A stretch of DNA of 64,000 nt from Alphaproteobacteria bacterium (GTDB lineage Bacteria; Pseudomonadota; Alphaproteobacteria; Caulobacterales; Hyphomonadaceae). This document shows, piece after piece, positions 16,752-24,605 of the stretch. The notes below the pieces were generated by a model. The model made no database searches. It had not been told where the DNA came from and was given only the letters and a program-made list of their open reading frames with translations. The translations under genes and the position numbers were made by a program. The DNA is taken from positions 1 through 64,000 of the forward strand of contig WGLW01000023.1 in NCBI GenBank assembly GCA_016125405.1. Direction: 5' to 3'. Every line of letters begins with the position of its first letter. Position 1 is the first letter of the stretch.

Positions 16752-17636
16752 CTACCGCTGCACATCCTGGGCCCGCTTGCCCCATTTCTTCACAAAGGCC
16801 TTCAATTCCTGATCGTCCTTGTCCGGCAGAACGATCAGCAGCCTGACCAGCAGATCCCCGGGATTTGGCCGTGTCTGTACGCCCTTGCCGCGCAGCTTCA
16901 AGACCTCTCCCGAGTTCGAGCCGGCGGGAATGGTCAGGGAGACAGGGCCTGACGGGGTCGTCACCGGGACTTTCCCACCCTCGACCGCCTCGGCGAGGGA
17001 AATGCGCAGGTCCATGCGGATGTCGTCGTCCTCGCGCCGAAAGACCGGATGCGCGCCGATGCTCACCTCGACAAGCGCATCGCCGGCCGGTCCGCCGCCC
17101 ACGCCGGGCAAGCCCTGTCCCTTGAGCCGCAGCGTCTGGCCGGAATTGATGCCCGCGGGAATCGCCAGATCGAGCGAGCGACCGTCCGACATGGTGACCC
17201 GCCGGCGGCCGCCATTCACCGCGTCGAGGAAATCGATGTCCATCCGGTAGCGGACATCTTCGCCCCGCTGGGCCGCGAACCCACGTGTCCCGCCACGGCT
17301 GAACAGCCCGTCGAACAGGTCCTCGAACACATCGCCGCGCTGACCGCGAGTCGCTCGCGCGCCGGCAAAGCCGCCGCCAAATCCCGCGCCCGGCTGAAAT
17401 GTCGGCCGCTCGTTGCCATCAGCGTCGATCTCGCCGCGGTCAAACCGGGCGCGCTGGGTCGTATCGGTCAGCAGGTTGAACGCCGCGGTCACCCGCTTGA
17501 AGCGGTCCTCGGACGCCTTGTCGTTCGGACGCACGTCCGGGTGCAGCTCCTTGGCGAGCTTGCGGTAGGCCTTCTTGATGTCTTCGGCGCTTGCCGATTT
17601 CGGCACGCCAAGCATCGCATAGGGGTCCCAGCTCAA
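16752..17636 (-). CDS. DnaJ-family co-chaperone (CbpA-type)
   Basis: About 294 residues: an N-terminal J domain with the HPD motif (AKELHPDVRPND), a Gly/Phe-rich linker (GAGFGGGFAGARATRGQRG), and a DnaJ C-terminal substrate-binding domain (IPAGINSGQTLRLKGQGLP, LTIPAGSNSGEVLKLRGKG). There is no zinc-finger (CxxCxGxG) region, so this is CbpA/DjlA-like and not DnaJ itself. No ATG fits the conserved WDPYAMLGVPKSA start. The TTG at 17636 with a GAGGGACGGCGAG stretch before it is the best start. Confidence 0.88.
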   Translation of the reverse strand: MSWDPYAMLGVPKSASAEDIKKAYRKLAKELHPDVRPNDKASEDRFKRVTAAFNLLTDTTQRARFDRGEIDADGNERPTFQPGAGFGGGFAGARATRGQRGDVFEDLFDGLFSRGGTRGFAAQRGEDVRYRMDIDFLDAVNGGRRRVTMSDGRSLDLAIPAGINSGQTLRLKGQGLPGVGGGPAGDALVEVSIGAHPVFRREDDDIRMDLRISLAEAVEGGKVPVTTPSGPVSLTIPAGSNSGEVLKLRGKGVQTRPNPGDLLVRLLIVLPDKDDQELKAFVKKWGKRAQDVQR

Positions 17637-17750
17637 CTCGCCGTCCCTCGCATTGTAACGAAGCCCTCTACGGTGACCTTGCCGCCCCCTACAACACAAG
17701 AAAAAACATGGGAATGGGGCGCAAAATCGCCAACCCGCCGCAACAGCGCT

Positions 17751-18966
17751 TCATGGCGAAATTGTCACGCTGGCGCTGGCCCAGGCGCCGGGTTCGCGAT
17801 CGGCGCCCAACTGGGCCGCCTCGATCAACGCAACGCCGCCATCGGGAAAGTCGGACGAGGTGGCGTCCGTGGGGTAACTCGCACCCGTCGAATCGATCTC
17901 CCATTGGCGCATGGCCTCGCCGCCATTGCTCACACGTATCCGGTAGCCTTCCGCGACCTCCATCGGCGGCTCGCCCGCAATCCATGCGTCCCCGCCTTTC
18001 CGGGCGCGCCGGATCCAGGACAAAGACAGGCCGCCGTCCGCCCGGTCCGCGCGCAGGTGGGCTGGCGACCACATCCGTGCAGCAGCGCCGAGACAGATGA
18101 TTTCCGAGCTCCAGGCGTCGCTTTCCTCGGGAGTCCGGCGCCAGGTGCGCCACTGCAACGCGAGGCCGCTTTCCCAGTCCGCGACGTCGAGCCGCCGTTC
18201 AGCCCCGGTCAGAAACGCAACTCGCGCGTCCACGCTGGCGCCGAGCGCCATTTCGGGCTCGCTTCCCTGCTGTCCGCGCAGCAGACGCGTCAGCTTGTAC
18301 GTTTCGACATCGACCAGTTCGGCTTCGGCGAACTGTATCATCTCCCATCCCGCTGTTGTCTCGACCATCATCGCGTTGGCGCCGTTGAGCACCGCGCCGT
18401 CATCGCGCGACGAAGGACCTTCGCCAGGCACGGACACCCGGACCGAGGCCTCCTGCCAGCGTCCCGAAACGTGTGGATAAGGAGCGCTTGTCAGCCGCCC
18501 GATCGTGCACGGCCTGTCGATCCTCGCTCGAAGGCTCTGTTGGATCGCGTCCGCGCCTGCAGACATGTTCACCGGCGCCGTCCAGGGATCCGACCAGGCG
18601 AAAGCCAGCGGTCGAAGATCGTCTTCCTCGCCAGGAATGGGCGGACCATCGAGCACAACGATGTCAGGCTCGACAGGTGATGACGCGGGCCGGGGCATAA
18701 CCGGCGCCGCGGGGATCAACTCTGTCAGGCGATTTGTGGCGCGACAGGCTTCGAACTGCACGACAGCCGCGTCCGATACGCTAACGATTCGATAGTCGGC
18801 ATCCGCAAGAGAAAGAATGTCTCCTGCTTCGTACATCAGGCCATCCGCCGCCATGGCAAATCCGATGCGATCTCTCTGCAGGGTCAGCACTTCCGCCAGA
18901 AGGCACGCTCGCGCCCCCGTCCATCTGTTCCATCCTGTCACTCCATGAGTTTGCAAAACGGCAGGC
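17751..18966 (-). pseudogene. GTA gp15 (tail/host-specificity protein) C-terminal remnant
   Basis: The frame encodes about 400 residues matching only the C-terminal third of the roughly 1,300-residue GTA gp15. It has the PGD-like segment (MYEAGDILSLADADYRIVSV), the LLRGQQGSEPEMALG segment and SWIRRARKGGDAWI. The large N-terminal TIM-barrel part is missing. The frame runs back into the gp9 gene (to 19031) but has no ATG after the gp9 stop; TTG at 18956 or GTG at 18941 are the only options and neither has a clear ribosome site. The junction looks like a deletion of gp10 through most of gp15. Family assignment is by recall of GTA gp15 sequence patterns. Confidence 0.72.
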
Positions 18967-19383
18967 TCAATCGGCCTCGAAGCCAACGAGTCCGGCCGAA
19001 GGAAGTCTGATCGCGAACGCTTCCTCGCCATCGTGGTCGCCGGAATAGGCCAGCGCCGAAATGACGAATGGCCCCGTAAGCGTCCCGAAATCCGGAAGCA
19101 CGAGCTGCAGTTTGACTGGCTCGCCTGCGAAGAAAGCCGTTCTCATACGGGTATCGGACGCGGCGTCCTTGAAGAGGCCTGATCCCGCGATCTCGACGGA
19201 CTTGACGCCGGCGCAGGCCATCAGCTCTCGCCAGGCGCCAGGGCTCTGCGTCGTCGTAGCATCCAGCACGCGCGCCCCCAGCGTGATCGATTGCGTGCGA
19301 AGTCCGGCGACGACGACAAACGTTTCCGGCGATCCGCCATCCCCAACCTTAACCAGCATGTCGCGGCCTCTTTGCCCGGCCAT
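18967..19383 (-). CDS. GTA/phage major tail protein (gp9-like)
   Basis: 138 residues in the pattern of GTA gp9 tail tube proteins: MAGQRGRDMLVKVGDGGSPE, then VVAGLRTQSITLGARVLDAT, then GAWRELMACAGVKSVEIAGSG. The frame is open to 19449; the ATG at 19383 gives the family N-terminus. In intact GTAs this protein forms the tail tube. Here it is separated from gp8 by a 2.4 kb block of plus-strand host genes and runs directly into the gp15 remnant. The reading frame is intact. Confidence 0.85.
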   Translation of the reverse strand: MAGQRGRDMLVKVGDGGSPETFVVVAGLRTQSITLGARVLDATTTQSPGAWRELMACAGVKSVEIAGSGLFKDAASDTRMRTAFFAGEPVKLQLVLPDFGTLTGPFVISALAYSGDHDGEEAFAIRLPSAGLVGFEAD

Positions 19384-19412
19384 GGCGGCCTCCTCTCTTC
19401 GATAATCGTGTG

Positions 19413-19442
19413 TTGACACGCAACCATTTGGTTGCATATTAA
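19413..19442 (+). promoter_or_regulatory. Promoter with ArsR-type operator, apparently leaderless
   Basis: A -35 box TTGACA (19413-19418) and a -10 box TATTAA (19437-19442) are 18 bases apart. Between them lies the inverted repeat GCAACC-ATTT-GGTTGC (19420-19435). The ArsR gene's ATG is at 19448, six bases after the -10 box, so transcription would begin at or next to the start codon. The operator position between -35 and -10 fits steric autorepression by the ArsR protein. Confidence 0.75.
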
Positions 19443-19447
19443 TCCGC

Positions 19448-19756
19448 ATGGATCAGGTGTTTCGGGCTCTGGCGGACGAAAGCCGCCGCGACTTGCTCGA
19501 CAGTCTCCGCGCCGCCAACGGGCAGACGCTGGGCGAGCTCTGCGGCGGCCTCGACATGACGCGTCAGGCCGTTTCGAAACACCTCGCGATCCTGGAAGAC
19601 GCCAACCTCGTCGCCACCGTGAAACGGGGACGCGAGAAGCTGCACTACCTCAATCCGGTTCCGATCGCGGAGATCGCAGACCGGTGGATACGCAAGTTCG
19701 AACGCGTCCGGGTCGACGCCCTCATCGACCTCAAGAAAAGACTGGAGTCAGAATGA
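19448..19756 (+). CDS. ArsR-family transcriptional repressor
   Basis: 102 residues forming a winged helix (FRALADESRRDLLDSLRA, LCGGLDMTRQAVSKHLAIL, the wing TVKRGREKLHYLNPVPIAEI). It belongs to the ArsR subgroup coded next to SRPBCC/AHSA1 genes; no metal-binding cysteine motif is present. Its stop overlaps the next gene's ATG by four bases. It probably represses its own operon through the inverted repeat just upstream. The inducing ligand is unknown. Confidence 0.92.
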   Translation: MDQVFRALADESRRDLLDSLRAANGQTLGELCGGLDMTRQAVSKHLAILEDANLVATVKRGREKLHYLNPVPIAEIADRWIRKFERVRVDALIDLKKRLESE

Positions 19757-20238
19757 CCGTCCATCCCGACGACATGACGCTCAACAACATCAGCGTCATC
19801 TTCATCGCGGCCTCACCGGAACGCATCTGGGCGGCGCTGACCGACGGCGGGATCTCTCCCAATTATTTCATGGGAAGCCGGGTCGAGGTCGGCGATGTCG
19901 GCGAAGACTACGGCGTATTCAACGGCGAGCAGCGCACTGTGAGCGGCACGGTTCTGGTGCGTGATCCGCCACGGCGGCTGCGCGTCACATGGAACGTCCC
20001 TGCGCCGCCCGGCATGAAATTTCCGGCCTGCGAAGTCGAATTCGAAATCGAACGCGCCGAGGCGCCCAAAGGCGGCGACGTTTCCAAACTCACCGTTTGC
20101 GAATTCGTTGACGGCCCCGTGCCCCCGAAATTCCAGCGGGCCGGCCGCACGGGATGGGCGCTCATCACATCCAGCCTCAAGTCCTGGCTCGAAACCGGTG
20201 CGGCCATGCCCGCCGTCAAACTGAATCCACCCGAATAG
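19753..20238 (+). CDS. SRPBCC (AHSA1-type) domain protein 1
   Basis: 161 residues of START/SRPBCC fold: IFIAASPERIWAALTDGG at the start, a central VLVRDPPRRLRVTWNV strand pair and a C-terminal long helix (GWALITSSLKSWLETG). Proteins of this family bind hydrophobic ligands; many sit in operons with ArsR regulators, and their role is often unknown. It is translationally coupled to the ArsR gene (ATGA). The N-terminus begins after the ArsR stop region at MTVHPDDMTLNN. Confidence 0.88.
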   Translation: MTVHPDDMTLNNISVIFIAASPERIWAALTDGGISPNYFMGSRVEVGDVGEDYGVFNGEQRTVSGTVLVRDPPRRLRVTWNVPAPPGMKFPACEVEFEIERAEAPKGGDVSKLTVCEFVDGPVPPKFQRAGRTGWALITSSLKSWLETGAAMPAVKLNPPE

Positions 20239-20262
20239 CTTTTCTCAGAAGGAGATTGTCTG

Positions 20263-20745
20263 ATGCCCGCCCCGAAACTTCACGCCGAATGCGAACCCGA
20301 CTACGTATACGTGATCTATATCCGCGCCTCGCGTCAGGCCGTCTGGGCGGCCCTGACCGACAACAAGACCGAACGGTCGTGGTGGGTTGGAACCCGCATG
20401 GAGTCCACCTTCCAGCCCGGCGGCACGCTGGCTTTCATGAAGCAGGGCAAGGCGGACGTGCGCGGCGAAATCCTCGAACGCGAAGATCCGGCCCGCCTCA
20501 CTTACACCTTCCACGTCGAGGGGCCCGGCCCACAACACGATGAAGGCCCGACCATCGTCGAATACCAGCTTGAGCAATTCGAGGACACGACCAAGCTGAC
20601 CGTCATCCACTCCAACCTGAAGAAGGGCGGCCGGGTGGTTCAGGCGATATCCGGCGGATGGCCAATTGTACTTTCGGGCCTCAAGACGTTCCTCGAAGGC
20701 GGCGAACCCCTGCATTTCGCGCCGCGTACTAGCCAGAAGAACTAG
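20263..20745 (+). CDS. SRPBCC (AHSA1-type) domain protein 2
   Basis: 160 residues with the same fold as its neighbours: YVIYIRASRQAVWAALTDNK, then REDPARLTYTFHVEGPG, then WPIVLSGLKTFLEGGE. A strong AAGGAG ribosome site lies before the ATG. It follows SRPBCC 1 by 24 bases in the same operon. The three copies differ widely in sequence, so they are old paralogues and not a recent tandem duplication. Confidence 0.88.
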   Translation: MPAPKLHAECEPDYVYVIYIRASRQAVWAALTDNKTERSWWVGTRMESTFQPGGTLAFMKQGKADVRGEILEREDPARLTYTFHVEGPGPQHDEGPTIVEYQLEQFEDTTKLTVIHSNLKKGGRVVQAISGGWPIVLSGLKTFLEGGEPLHFAPRTSQKN

Positions 20746-20762
20746 CCGGATTGGAGGCTCAA

Positions 20763-21224
20763 GTGCCCGTCTCGCGTTTCGTTTACGTTGTCCACATTCG
20801 CACCACGCCGGAAAAACTCTGGGCGGCGCTCACGCAGCCGGAGTTCACCAAACGCTACTGGTGCGAAACCTGGCAGGAATCCGAATGGAAACCTGGCGCA
20901 TCCTGGCGCGCCATGATCCCGGACGGGCGCGTCGCTGACACCGGCGAAATCAAGGTCTACGATCCGCCGAAGAAACTGGTGCTGACCTGGGAGAACCAGT
21001 TCGTCCCGGAGATGAAGGCCGAAGGCCATTCCCTGCTGACATACGAGATCACGCCGACGGAGGGCGGCGTGAAACTCGTCCTCACGCACGAAATGGATCG
21101 TCCGGAGTCGAAACTGATCGACGCGGTCTCCAACGGCTGGCCGCCGCTGATCTCCAGCCTCAAGAGCCTTCTGGAGACAGGCGAGCCGCTGGCTGAAACG
21201 ACAAAATGGCCAGAGGGTCACTAG
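20763..21224 (+). CDS. SRPBCC (AHSA1-type) domain protein 3
   Basis: 153 residues: VPVSRFVYVVHIRTTPEKLW, then VYDPPKKLVLTWENQFVP, then GWPPLISSLKSLLETGE, again the AHSA1/SRPBCC pattern. The start is probably GTG at 20763, because GGAGG lies 8 bases upstream. The TTG at 20751 is inside that ribosome site's region and less likely. It is the last gene of the ArsR-SRPBCC operon. Confidence 0.86.
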   Translation: MPVSRFVYVVHIRTTPEKLWAALTQPEFTKRYWCETWQESEWKPGASWRAMIPDGRVADTGEIKVYDPPKKLVLTWENQFVPEMKAEGHSLLTYEITPTEGGVKLVLTHEMDRPESKLIDAVSNGWPPLISSLKSLLETGEPLAETTKWPEGH

Positions 21225-21337
21225 GCTATCCCGCCTTTCATTGATCCTCTGATCCCGCAGATAGACGAAATCCGACAGAGACGGCCAACCCGGCCTTAAT
21301 CGTACCGCTCCATATTGGCGCGGGCGTGGGAGGCCGG

Positions 21338-21826
21338 ATGCGATTTTCGAGACCGAAACCGAAAACGCGCCTCTATTTGTGCGGCGCGCTTCTGGTGACG
21401 CTGCTGGCGGTTCCGCTGGCGGCGGGCCTGTCGCGTCCGGAATCGATGCGCCACGGCCTGCCCGATCCAATCGCAATCTGCGTCGCCGGGCTGGCGGGAG
21501 TTGGCGACATGGGCGTTGCCGCAATGGCGCTGGCGCTTGTGTTCGCGCTCTGGCTCGTTCTGGGCGAACAGCGGATCGTCAACCTGCGCATGCTCAACCA
21601 GCGCGCCCGCGACCGACAAAACTTCATCAATGGCGGACGGCTGCTGCTCGTTGTCTTCGGCGCCGCGGGCATCATCGCCAGCGGCCTCATGACCATCCAC
21701 GCCGGACTTGTGGCGCTGAGACCGGACCTGGCCGCCTATGCTGCGCCACACTTTACCTTTCTGACTGCGGTGGTCTGCTTCCTTCTCGGCATCTCCGCCT
21801 ACACGCTGGGGCGCGCCGGGCGCTGA
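21338..21826 (+). CDS. Four-helix hypothetical membrane protein
   Basis: 162 residues with hydrophobic segments at about 14-32, 48-80, 98-118 and 135-155 and a basic N-terminus (MRFSRPKPKTRLYL). I do not recognise a family. GGGAGG six bases before the ATG supports the start at 21338. It stops three bases short of the convergent DUF3168 gene. It lies 113 bases after the SRPBCC operon in the same direction and may belong to the same inserted block. Confidence 0.65.
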   Translation: MRFSRPKPKTRLYLCGALLVTLLAVPLAAGLSRPESMRHGLPDPIAICVAGLAGVGDMGVAAMALALVFALWLVLGEQRIVNLRMLNQRARDRQNFINGGRLLLVVFGAAGIIASGLMTIHAGLVALRPDLAAYAAPHFTFLTAVVCFLLGISAYTLGRAGR

Positions 21827-21828
21827 AC

Positions 21829-22251
21829 TCACGCGACCTCCAGACCACAGCGAATCCGCAACACGATGCGTGGCGCGCCCGAGGGATCCGACGCAAGCTC
21901 AGCGACCAACGTCTGCATCTGGATGCAGCGCCAGCCCTCCATTGAAAGGCTCGCTCCCGACAGTGCAGAGCGCACCGCCGCGAGCGCCGCGCGCGCTTCC
22001 TTCCGGTTGCCCGCGCGCGAGGCGATGGAAAGATCAATGCGATGCTCGCTGGCCTCGACGCCTGCCGATCCCGCAGGCCTTGTCTCGTGCCGCAGGATTT
22101 CGAGATAGGGATAGGCGGGCGCCGCCTCCGCTATATCAAACACGCGCGGGGGATCGCCCAGCGTCGCTTTCACGTCATCATTGGCAGCGAGCGCCTGCAG
22201 GATCGCCAGTTCCAGCGCCTCCTCAGAGCCGGCTCCAACATCGCCGCTCAC
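21829..22251 (-). CDS. GTA/phage DUF3168 tail terminator-like protein (gp8-like)
   Basis: 140 residues of the DUF3168 family: EEALELAILQALAANDDVKA, then PYLEILRHETRPAGSAGVEAS, then RIDLSIASRAGNRKEARAAL. In GTAs this is gp8, probably the tail terminator at the head-tail joint. It begins with GTG overlapping the gp6 stop (GTGA). In intact clusters gp7 (head closure) stands between gp6 and gp8; it is absent here, with no leftover sequence. The frame is intact. Confidence 0.86.
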   Translation of the reverse strand: MSGDVGAGSEEALELAILQALAANDDVKATLGDPPRVFDIAEAAPAYPYLEILRHETRPAGSAGVEASEHRIDLSIASRAGNRKEARAALAAVRSALSGASLSMEGWRCIQMQTLVAELASDPSGAPRIVLRIRCGLEVA

Positions 22252-22820
22252 AGCCGCACCCTCCGCCAGGGAGACAGCAACCCCGCCACATCCTCCGGTA
22301 ATGGCCCCGACAGCGTTCCCGCATCGCGCGCGAGATAGGCGTGGGCGACCAGCCGCTTCACAGCCAGCCGCAGATCCTCCGCCACATCGTCCGCGTCTGC
22401 GCCAAAACCCGCGGTGAAGTCGATCTCGATTCCGGCGGCCCTTCGGCCGGGCCAGGGAAACACGCCGCTCGTCCAGACCAGCCGCGCGCTGCGGCCCGCA
22501 TCGAGGATGAACTGATCCGTCACCTCCGTAGCGACGTCGTTCACATCAAACACCCGTATGGCGACCAGCTCGGCGGCCGGCCTGACCGGCAGCCGCACTT
22601 CCCGCCGCTCCAGCGTCCCCTTGCTCCAACCATCGAGCGTCAGGCGCAAAGTCCGCGTAATCAAAGCAAGGCCCGCAGCCGTTTCGATACGCGACCGGGC
22701 GCCGGCGATCAGGCCGGCGACAAGCTCGTCCTCGCTGTCATAACCGATGCGCAGATACTCTTTCGCATCGGCCAGACCCACAGGTTCGACCGCCGGCGCA
22801 ACCAGCGTCGTTATCGTCAT
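22248..22820 (-). CDS. GTA/phage head-tail connector protein (gp6-like)
   Basis: 190 residues with the gp6-like pattern (PhiE125 gp8 family): VGLADAKEYLRIGYDSEDEL, LIAGARSRIETAAGLALITR, LDGWSKGT, and a C-terminal helix ending LLSPWRRVRL. It forms the connector below the portal in GTA and HK97-like phages. The frame is intact and complete. It now lies between a 4.3 kb host block (upstream) and gp8 (downstream). Confidence 0.85.
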   Translation of the reverse strand: MTITTLVAPAVEPVGLADAKEYLRIGYDSEDELVAGLIAGARSRIETAAGLALITRTLRLTLDGWSKGTLERREVRLPVRPAAELVAIRVFDVNDVATEVTDQFILDAGRSARLVWTSGVFPWPGRRAAGIEIDFTAGFGADADDVAEDLRLAVKRLVAHAYLARDAGTLSGPLPEDVAGLLSPWRRVRL

Positions 22821-22899
22821 GCTTTCACTTTCCTGAAATGCGCCGCTGCGTCGGGCGAAGCGGCTTCTAACGCGCGGCGTGGCGCCTTAAGATCGGCGG

Positions 22900-23271
22900 A
22901 TGGTTTCCGGCCTCAATCACGCGAACATCTCCACCACGAAACTGAAGGAGACCTGCGCCTTCTTCGTTGACGTGATCGGTCTGACAGTCGGCCCCAGGCC
23001 GGGCTTCGGCTTTCCGGGCGTCTGGCTCTATTGCGGAGACCAGGCCGTCGTTCACCTGGTCGAACGCGCAGACCCCCGCCCGCCCGACGGAGCGCTGGAC
23101 CATGTGTCCTTCACGGTCGCCAATCTCGCCGGGGAACTCCGGCGGCTCGACGCCATGGGCGTACCGTATCGCGCTGCCGACATTCCCGATGGCTTTGGCC
23201 GACAGGCGTTCCTTCGGGACCCCAACGGCGTGACGATAGAACTGACACAACCCGGCCGGATGCGCGGCTGA
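22900..23271 (+). CDS. VOC/glyoxalase-family protein
   Basis: 123 residues made of two beta-alpha-beta-beta-beta modules: MVSGLNHANISTTKLKETC and DHVSFTVANLAGELRRLDAM, ending FLRDPNGVTIELTQP. Candidate metal ligands are His in GLNHANI, His in LDHVSFT and Glu in IELTQP. The substrate cannot be told from sequence. It is divergent from gp6 and precedes the SDR gene by 86 bases, in the same direction. Confidence 0.85.
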   Translation: MVSGLNHANISTTKLKETCAFFVDVIGLTVGPRPGFGFPGVWLYCGDQAVVHLVERADPRPPDGALDHVSFTVANLAGELRRLDAMGVPYRAADIPDGFGRQAFLRDPNGVTIELTQPGRMRG

Positions 23272-23357
23272 CCCAACGGCACGACTAGGCCGCCGAAGCG
23301 ACAGGGACTAAAGGTGACGCAAACGTCACCCTTCCGTCTTTGCCAAGGATCAGCGCC

Positions 23358-24140
23358 ATGAAACTCGACAACTCCGTCTCCGCAATCGTAACCGGCGGCG
23401 CATCCGGCCTTGGCGGCGCGACGGTCCAGGCCCTGCGGGCGCTGGGCGTAAAGGTCGCCATCTTCGACTTCAACGAAAAGACCGGCGAGGCGGCGGCGAA
23501 GGAAACCGGCGCGCTCTTCTGCAAGGTCAACGTGACGGACGACGCAACCGTCGAGGCTGGCTTCGCCGCAGCCCGCAAGGCCAACGGACAGGAACGCATC
23601 CTCGTCAACTGCGCCGGCACCGGCAACGCCTTCAAGACCGCCGGCCGCAACAAGGAAACCGGAGAGATCAAGTCCTTCCCGATTTCTGAGTTCGACCGGA
23701 TCATCCAGATCAACCTCATCGGCACGTTCCGCTGCATCGCGAAATCCGCCGCCGGAATGCTGACCCTTCCGCCGACCGCCGAAGGCGATCGTGGGGTCAT
23801 CGTCAACACCGGCTCCGTCGCCGCACAGGACGGCCAGATGGGACAGGCCGCCTACGCCGCGTCCAAGGGCGGCATTGTCGGCATGACGCTGCCGATCGCC
23901 CGCGACCTTTCCGGCGAAGGCATCCGCGTCAACACGATCCTGCCCGGCATCTTCAACACGCCGCTGATGAACGGCGCGCCGCAGAACGTGAAGGATGCGC
24001 TCGCGGCCTCCGTCCCGTTCCCGAAACGCCTCGGCAATCCGGAAGAATACGCCAGCCTGGCCCTCGAAATGATGCGCAACGGCTATTTTAACGGCGAAAC
24101 CGTCCGCCTCGACGGCTCGATTCGCATGGCGCCGAGATGA
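23358..24140 (+). CDS. Short-chain dehydrogenase, type II 3-hydroxyacyl-CoA dehydrogenase-like
   Basis: 260 residues: the Rossmann NAD motif TGGASGLGGATV near residue 13, NCAGTG, catalytic Ser in NTGSVAAQDG, Tyr/Lys in AAYAASKGG, and a C-terminal region (LPGIFNTPLMNG) as in HSD17B10/type II 3-hydroxyacyl-CoA dehydrogenases. Such enzymes oxidise short hydroxyacyl-CoAs in beta-oxidation and branched-chain catabolism. ATG at 23358 is preceded by AAGGA. Its stop overlaps the start of the TrmO-like gene (ATGA). Confidence 0.9.
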   Translation: MKLDNSVSAIVTGGASGLGGATVQALRALGVKVAIFDFNEKTGEAAAKETGALFCKVNVTDDATVEAGFAAARKANGQERILVNCAGTGNAFKTAGRNKETGEIKSFPISEFDRIIQINLIGTFRCIAKSAAGMLTLPPTAEGDRGVIVNTGSVAAQDGQMGQAAYAASKGGIVGMTLPIARDLSGEGIRVNTILPGIFNTPLMNGAPQNVKDALAASVPFPKRLGNPEEYASLALEMMRNGYFNGETVRLDGSIRMAPR

Positions 24141-24601
24141 CCGGACTTACCCTCACGCCGATCGGCTTCGTTCGCACCACACGCACGGATCCGGTCGACG
24201 ACGCCTGGGACGCGGAGACGACAACCATCGAACTCGATGGGGCGCAGTTCACGCCGGATGCGCTGCTCAGTCTCGACCAGTTCAGCCATATCGAAGTGAT
24301 CTACTGGTTCCACCACGAAGAGGCGGCGAAAGCCAATCTTGGCGCTCGCCGCCCGCGCGGGCGGGCGGACTGGCCGATGGTCGGCATCTTCGCCCAGCGC
24401 GCCAAGAACCGCCCCAACCGCCTCGGCCTCACGGTCTGCAAACTGCTCAAGGTCGAGGGTCTGACGATCCGCGTCTCCGGCCTCGACGCCATCGACGGCA
24501 CGCCGGTGCTGGACATCAAGCCCTGGATGTCCGGCTTCGCGCCCCGCGGCGACGTTCGCGAGCCCGACTGGGCCCGCGAACTCATGGCCGGGTACTGGTA
24601 G
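24137..24601 (+). CDS. TrmO/TsaA-like SAM-dependent methyltransferase
   Basis: 154 residues of the TsaA/TrmO fold: LTPIGFVRTTRTDP at the start, FSHIEVIYWFHHEE, then GIFAQRAKNRPNRLGLTVCK and GLDAIDGTPVLDIKPWM. TrmO N6-methylates the t6A base at position 37 of some threonine tRNAs. This is a shorter single-domain member, so substrate is uncertain. It is translationally coupled to the SDR gene and converges on the TonB receptor. Confidence 0.88.
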   Translation: MTGLTLTPIGFVRTTRTDPVDDAWDAETTTIELDGAQFTPDALLSLDQFSHIEVIYWFHHEEAAKANLGARRPRGRADWPMVGIFAQRAKNRPNRLGLTVCKLLKVEGLTIRVSGLDAIDGTPVLDIKPWMSGFAPRGDVREPDWARELMAGYW

Positions 24602-24605
24602 TCGC

